The notes below the pieces were generated by a model. It was not told the origin of the DNA. It saw only the letters and a program-made list of their open reading frames with translations, and did no database searches. This document shows, in pieces, positions 58,116 through 64,000 of a stretch of DNA of 64,000 nt. Positions within the stretch are counted from its first letter, which is position 1; the number at the start of each line of letters is the position of its first letter. The position numbers and the translations under genes are program-made. This DNA comes from Branchiostoma floridae (taxonomy: Eukaryota > Chordata > Leptocardii > Amphioxiformes > Branchiostomatidae): the NCBI RefSeq assembly GCF_000003815.2, contig NC_049994.1, forward strand, positions 5,973,283 through 6,037,282, written 5' to 3'.

Positions 58116-59486
58116 TCAGTTTTTCGGAAGGTCTGAAGACTCGGGGAGAGGGACCAATTCATCCTCGGTGATCTTCCCGTCCCCTAGAAGAGAACCAGTC
58201 ACATGTTAAACTTAGCTAGTATGCGCATCATGGTGCATGTGCAAATAAAAGAAACAGGCACACTCTTTATCTATCTATCTGTATCTATATCTATATATAA
58301 GTAAGTCATCTGGGAAGGACATAAAATCTGCTCCATACTAGAGGTGGCTACGATGTACTGATACAAATTCGGCTTTTTCGTGTTAATTTCGGTCTGAACA
58401 AAACGGACCTAAAAAAAGTCAGTGGGCTGGATTTTGGACCTGGTAGAACATGATCATGACTGAATTGTATTGGAGGGGTTTACACGTTTTGGCGCATATC
58501 GGTTCAAGAAAATAACAAGAGCGAAATAGAGTTCATTTCTACTAAGTTTCTGCAGTCAAACTTCGGAGTTTACATGACAGGATTTCAAATTGCCAGTGGG
58601 AGTCGGATGCATAGCCAAATTTTTAATATCGACCATTCTCAAGTCTTCACAAACAATTATTAAAAGGTTCAAGTCCGGACCTGGACCTGATCCTCTGGAC
58701 CTGCCTGTACCTAAATTTCCTGTACCGGCACCCACCCCTAGTTCACAAAGACAACATACAGCACAATCGAACGTCTTAACGCTGATCCTGAAGAGGCGGT
58801 CCAAACTCTATATTTTCTTTCTTATCGAAGTGAATGTCCATACTGTCAATTTCTGTCCAGTTTGTAAATAGACAGAAAGCGTAACGTTACTATTTTTTAA
58901 AACACATTTAAAGAATACCGATTATAGCATGCGACCTACGTATCAACCTACTGTTGGAATTATTTAAATGCTTTCTACCATTGAGGTCGAAGCTATTGAA
59001 GGCTTGACGAACGGCTTCTTTGCCAGTTGCGGGCAGTGCCAGCTGCACCTCGGTCATCGTCACAACCTAACAGAGGGAAAATAGGTCAGCTGATAACAGC
59101 ACACTAAGCAAGTTATACCTCGGGCACAAGAAGGAATAGATACATAGTACAAAAATTAGCAAGCAACTGCACCTTGTTGTTGTCAAGGTCGCAGATTTCG
59201 AACATGTTCTGCACATCCATGAGCTGATGGAGCTTGCGATTGCAACAGCTTTCCCAGCCTATGGTAACATACAACACAAGGGGTCAAAAGAAGGCACCCT
59301 ATGTACCTGTAGTTTTAACATTTCAAAAGTGACTCGTTAAACATCATACTTTTCTACTTTTTTCGGATGTCCAAGTGTGTGTACAACTTGTCAACCTACC
59401 CTTGACCATCCTCGTCAGAGGAAATTAGGTATCTATGCTAATCTACGTCATAGGATCCAGTGTAGACGTATATAAACGTCTACAAG

Positions 59487-59529
<43 letters not shown>

Positions 59530-59664
59530 TGTCTGTGGGTGGGTGAATGTGCATAAATATAATTATATATATCACTGACAGATACAGCCGGAGGAACGAT
59601 CCAACACTGCAGACAACAGGAACAGCATCAGCAGCCCCGCCACGAGTTTTCCACAGGTCGCCAT
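58116..59664 (-). CDS. Small secreted protein with two EF-hands
   Basis: Four coding exons are 59664-59580, 59258-59173, 59066-58979 and 58183-58116 (TGA), all with GT-AG junctions and matching phases; product 108 aa. A noncoding first exon spans about 60060-59990 (donor TCT-GTGAGT), and the ATG exon acceptor is TTTGTGCAG at 59684. The signal peptide is MATCGKLVAGLLMLFLLSA. The mature N-terminus is Cys-rich (CICWESCC). EF-hand 1 has the loop DLDNNKVVTMTE (Lys replaces Gly at position 6). EF-hand 2 has the canonical loop DLNGDGKITEDE, with the second Gly split by the last intron. A short tail (VPLPESSDLPKN) follows. It should bind calcium outside the cell or in secretory vesicles; no named family recognised. 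Confidence 0.88.
59489..59526. repeat. (TA)n microsatellite
   Basis: About 18 TA units in an intron of the EF-hand gene. Confidence 0.95.
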
Positions 59665-60085
59665 AATTTACGTCACCAAAGTTTCTGCACAAAGTAACAG
59701 ATGAATTAGATGTTTGTCCAGAGCCAAAATAATACCAGTGCCATTTGTTAACAATTTGTGATTTCTTTGTACCTTTAGAGAGTGAAATCCGCATCCGAAA
59801 AGTCTTGACTGCTCTTTACATCAAACAATAAACTACTACGATACACCGATTACCCGTTCAAACCAAGACATCGTGAGAATCAAGGAGGACAAAATACGCG
59901 ATTTGAGAGAAGTCATTTTTGTCATTTTTGCACCTATGTTTAAACATGAGTCAAAGAAAAAAGCTAAGAATCAAAGTAGAATGACTCACAGACTTAGGTT
60001 GAGTTGGAAGAATCGTCGAAGTCTCTGTCGTACCCAGTGAAGGTCTTGATGAGAACAATGAACGCTCGCTAACTGAGCAGAGGGA

Positions 60086-60093
60086 TTTATATA
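60086..60093 (-). promoter_or_regulatory. TATA box of the EF-hand gene
   Basis: TATATAAA on the minus strand. A start about 30 bases downstream (near 60060) leads into a short noncoding exon that ends at a good donor (59990). Confidence 0.7.
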
Positions 60094-60099
60094 CACGCA

Positions 60100-62106
60100 G
60101 GGACAAGGATGTAACACTTACTGATATGGAACGTCCTTCCTGTGAACTTATAGCTCTCAAGTGCTATGTAAACCCGGAAATGTTGCGTAAAATTCTACAA
60201 ATTAGGGTTCCCCGTATAGGGTAAAACGACACAAGTACAGGGTATGAAGGGACATTAAACCAAAATGCCATATGGTAAGTTTAGTATTTTTCTCTTCACA
60301 TATCAACTTTCCAGAAAGAACATTCAACGTTAAAACAGCCTGATAGCCATGAATATGGCTAGATGTATATACACGCGCGCATGTCGGTACTTATTCGATG
60401 GAAACTATGTGCTTAAGTTGAGCCTGTCGACCACGGCATGAGAAAACTTTTTTTCATTTCCAAAAAAATGCTTCAATACCCGTATTTTATAAGCCATAGA
60501 AATTTTCAATATTTTCTAATTCTGAAGAACGTGGTCAACAAACTACGATTGCTATAAAGGAATGTCCATATGATAAATTGAAATTCAACTGTCTTCACAA
60601 ATACACGGCCATCTGGAAGGAAAGAACCTGTTTGATTTATTGGCAACTTTTAATGTATTTGTCATCTAAAAGGGCAAAGTGCCTGTTCCTTGTATGTACA
60701 AAGTACTCATCTGTAGGTATGATTGTTATGAAACAGGCTGTCAACGTATTGAGGTCCAACAAGCACAGCGGTCTCTATGTACATTGCATTACACTAAGAA
60801 CATCACGGTGTCTACAAACTTGAAACTTGAGGAAACTTCCCACTGCCATATTCTGAAAAAGCAAAGAAACAGTCACTGGCATAGCTGCCGTTAGGAATGA
60901 TTTACATGTCCGATCAATATAGTACTAATCTATTTTGGATATTTCTTATGTTTGAAATACATGAAATAAACACAGCCGGATGTTGTCACATTCAAGATTT
61001 TGCATCATTGATGCTCTGTAAGTAATCATATACCCTAGGGACATGGTAGCACACGATGCTTACTCAGCTCAATTACAGAAATTGATGATTCGTTCATTAA
61101 AGATTGAAAGGTAAACACGGTACTGTTGCACCGTCTACACATGAGGTGAGCACTCGACTCTCAAATATGTAATACAGGCACAATTTTCTCTTATTCTCTT
61201 GGAATTATGGATTGCCAATGGTTGAGAGCGCATGATACATTTGGTCGGTCGAAAACATTTCTTTATCCTCATATACTCTTAAACATAATCTTGCTGATAA
61301 AGCAATCAGCCCATGTGCCAGCCCAAATAGCTCCTTGCCAGACTACATTGTTATCAGCTACTGTCTTGACATCTTCTAATGCACGTCCAGTTCCAGGATT
61401 TATGCATTTTGACAAGAAACTTAACATTCATCGGGTCGGTGTGTTTGTAAACAGCATAACACGAGCTACGTCGATGTAGGTTAGACATCCAGGTAATAAG
61501 ATACGCCAAAAATAGTTACTCAAGCAACTGGATATGGTTTTGAAACGGTCAGACGTCTCGGATAGAATCCACTATCCTTCGTCAGTGACACTGAAGAGAT
61601 CTTGAAGAAACAGGTCTTTTATACTCTAACTATGAATGAAGACAATTTCAGATGTCCAATAGGAAAGGTTGTAAGACAATTCAGACTGAAAACAATTTGG
61701 ATTCCAAAGAAAACAAAGCTAAGCCAAAGTCAAGCTGAAGACAATTTGGATTTCAAAGGATATCAAGGCTAAGACACAGTTAATGCAAATGAGTCAATTA
61801 GCTTCTGTTGTTTTAGTTACAGGAGCTAAAAGTTTTGTTGGTGGGGGGGGGGATACACACGAGAACTTGTGTATTGATCTATATGATATTTTCTAAGTTG
61901 ATAGGTGTTGGTAGTTGATAGGTGTTGTTAAAAGGAAAGAACCAACTTGACATAAAATATCTAATACCTGCGTGTACTTTCTATTGATTCCATCGGTTAA
62001 AAAAAAAGTAAGGAAAATCGGACCTCTGTTTTTTGAAATTTGAATTTCTTCGGAAACTTGAAGGGCCGTTGTAAGAGTGGCAGTTGTTGGCAAAAGTAAG
62101 AAGAGA
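60100..62106. other. No gene seen; MITE-like pieces
   Basis: 60578-60894 has short open frames without splice support. 61490-61620 carries a repeat-like block (TTTTGAAACGGTCAGACGTC). 61680-61780 has two similar GACAATTTGGAT.TCAAAG units. Confidence 0.5.
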
Positions 62107-63775
62107 CTAGAAAGGCCGACATTTGCTTGAGAGCAAATACAGCATATTTCAGCCATCTCCCTCCCCATGCAACAATAGGCTATTTCAAAATCACCCATTT
62201 GAAAAATCACTTTTACTAATGACGGTTTAACCCAAAAATGGGTCTTACAAAATTCCCCCGTTCAAGAATGGACTCCAGTGCACCATATGTGAATTTGCAC
62301 AATAGACCAGTCCAGAAATACTCCCACTGAAACCTTGGCCTTTTGAATAAGAAACCAAATCCAAAATTGAATTTAGCAAAAAAGGTCCCAGTGCATAAAA
62401 AGGTATGATAGACCAGTCTAAAAACACTTCCACTAAAATTGAATTTTGAATCATCACCCGTTCAAAACTGAATTTGAAAAAATCCCCCTTCCGTGGGCAA
62501 AAAATGGACTCTTCCATGTAAAGTAGAGCAGTCCAAAAATACATCCGCTAAAATAGGACTTTGACATAATCACTGAAGTCCAAAACATGGATTTTAAGAA
62601 AAGCCCCCTCTATGCAAGAATGGACTCTTCCAGAACACCCATGTAAAATTGCAAATTAGACCAGTCCAAAAATAACCCTACTGAAAGACTTTGACAAACT
62701 AGAAGTCACCAAAGTCCAAAATATGAATTTTGAAAAATCCCCCCTCCGTGCGAGAATAGACTCTTCCAGCACACATTCTGTAAAATTTCAAAATAGACCT
62801 GTCCAAAAATGCATCCACTGAAAGACTTCACCAGTCCAATGATGAATTTAAAAAAAAAAATGAACCCCTCAGTGTAAGAATGGACTCTTCCAGATAACAC
62901 CGGGCTCGCTGATTGGCTGCCACCCTCTCTCTTTAGGATATAGATTCAGGCTAAGTGATTGGTTACCTATCTAATTAGATTAAATAGACATATATGCCAG
63001 TAGGTGCAATCTGCAGCTGGGGTCAACGACCTTAAGGTCATTGACCCCTCTGGCTATTGGAAAATGACAAAAAATCCCCAAATATATCATTTTGACGTAG
63101 TCTATGACAAAAATTATACATGTGTCATTTGAATAAATATCTAGTGCACCCTTTTACCAAAATTTAGGTCATTTGGTTTTAAAACCAGAGCACAAGAGCC
63201 AAAAGTGTAATTTTTGGTCATAAAATGGCCAAATAATCGCAAAATTGAGCATTTTATTGTACCGTATGCCTCAAGTGTTATTGAATCCATGTGCGCATAT
63301 ATCTAGGGCACTCCTATACCAAATTGCAGGCCATCCGGTTCTAAAACCAAGGTACAGGAGCCAAAAGTGTCCTTTTTTGGTAAAAAAATGACCAAAAAAT
63401 CGCAAAAATAAGTATTTCGTTATACTGTACACCAAAACTGATATTGAATCTATATGGGGGACTTATCAAGGCACATCTGTACCAAATTTCAGCTCATTCG
63501 GTTATAATACCAGGGTACAGGCGGCCCAAATATACAGTTTTGGTCTTAAGATGACCAAAAAACCTTGATAAAATCATTTAAGAGACAGATATCGAAAAAA
63601 TGAAAAAAAGTCCGAGGGTATTGGCCCACTCTACCCTTGTGCCAAATTTCAAGTCATTCGGTTGAGGAACAACGGAGATACCGTGTTCTGAAGATTTGAC
63701 AGGAGAAAGAAAGAAAGAAAGAAAGAAACATTACGAATACAATATATTTCACCATACCTGTGGTATGGCTGATAA
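62107..63775. repeat. Partial inverted copy of X (copy 3)
   Basis: 62107 starts CTAGAAAGGCCGACATTTGC, the complement of the X right end. 63000-63775 is the complement of the X left part and ends near GGTATGGCTGAT. The interior differs and is shorter than in copies 1 and 2. Confidence 0.7.
62250..62900. repeat. Degenerate ~120-bp tandem repeats
   Basis: AATGGACTCTTCCAG, AGACCAGTCCAAAAATA and CACTGAAAGACTT blocks recur about five times at roughly 110-130 bp spacing. Confidence 0.7.
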
Positions 63776-63945
63776 AACCTTGATAAAATCATTTAAGAGA
63801 CAGATATCGAAAAAATGAAAAAAAGTCCGAGGGTATTGGCCCACTCTACCCTTGTGCCAAATTTCAAGTCATTCGGTTGAGGAACAAGGGAGATACCGTG
63901 TTCTGAAGATTTGACAGGAGAAAGAAAGAAAGAAAGAAACATTAC
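63560..63945. repeat. ~215-bp tandem duplication at the X terminus
   Basis: AACCTTGATAAAATCATTTA occurs at about 63561 and again at about 63776. Both copies run to the GAAAGAAAGAAA tract. Confidence 0.85.
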
Positions 63946-64000
63946 GAATACTAGAGTTCCTCGAACACACATCTTCGCCAAATAAACATTCTTTATCGAA

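Overview
The window looks like intron-rich, transposon-dense animal DNA. I infer an amphioxus (Branchiostoma-like) genome. The reasons are short GT-AG exons, very many foldback MITEs, tRNA-derived SINEs, a metazoan histone 3' stem-loop, and gene families typical of invertebrate deuterostomes. The species call is inference. No virus, prokaryotic operon or CRISPR array is visible. Two N gaps lie at 5181-5280 and 14389-14611.

I could assemble five spliced genes by hand, all on the minus strand, using splice sites and reading phase. From right to left: (1) a 108-aa secreted two-EF-hand protein (58116-59664) with a TATA promoter, a noncoding first exon and a poly(A) signal; (2) a 287-aa cyclase-family (bacterial kynurenine formamidase/isatin hydrolase fold) protein with a signal peptide, the full HxGTHxDxPxHF metal motif and a GPI-anchor-like tail (45337-53897); (3) a roughly 25-kb gene (16607-41912, 5' end not found) that joins a complete dynamin-like GTPase, a hydrophobic membrane hairpin and a complete protein kinase, with the architecture of DSTYK; (4) a two-exon, 127-aa secreted Cys-bearing peptide precursor (11527-13885); (5) an extremely acidic secreted, granin-like protein interrupted by an assembly gap (4502-9386). 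A possible sixth first coding exon lies at 2814-2939.

Around 55.7-57.4 kb on the plus strand is the 3' end of a histone H1 gene with its stem-loop, split by a transposon six bases before the end of the coding frame.

Much of the rest is mobile DNA. A 3.5-kb repeat (here called X) sits in two introns of the GTPase-kinase gene in the same orientation, and a partial inverted copy lies at the right edge. The second copy is itself split by a tandem pair of TIR elements, the longer one carrying a 65-bp minisatellite. Intron 1 of the cyclase gene is filled by a 4-kb TIR element bounded by long direct repeats. The most interesting biology is the GTPase-membrane-kinase gene, which appears to keep all the GTPase motifs that vertebrate DSTYK has lost.
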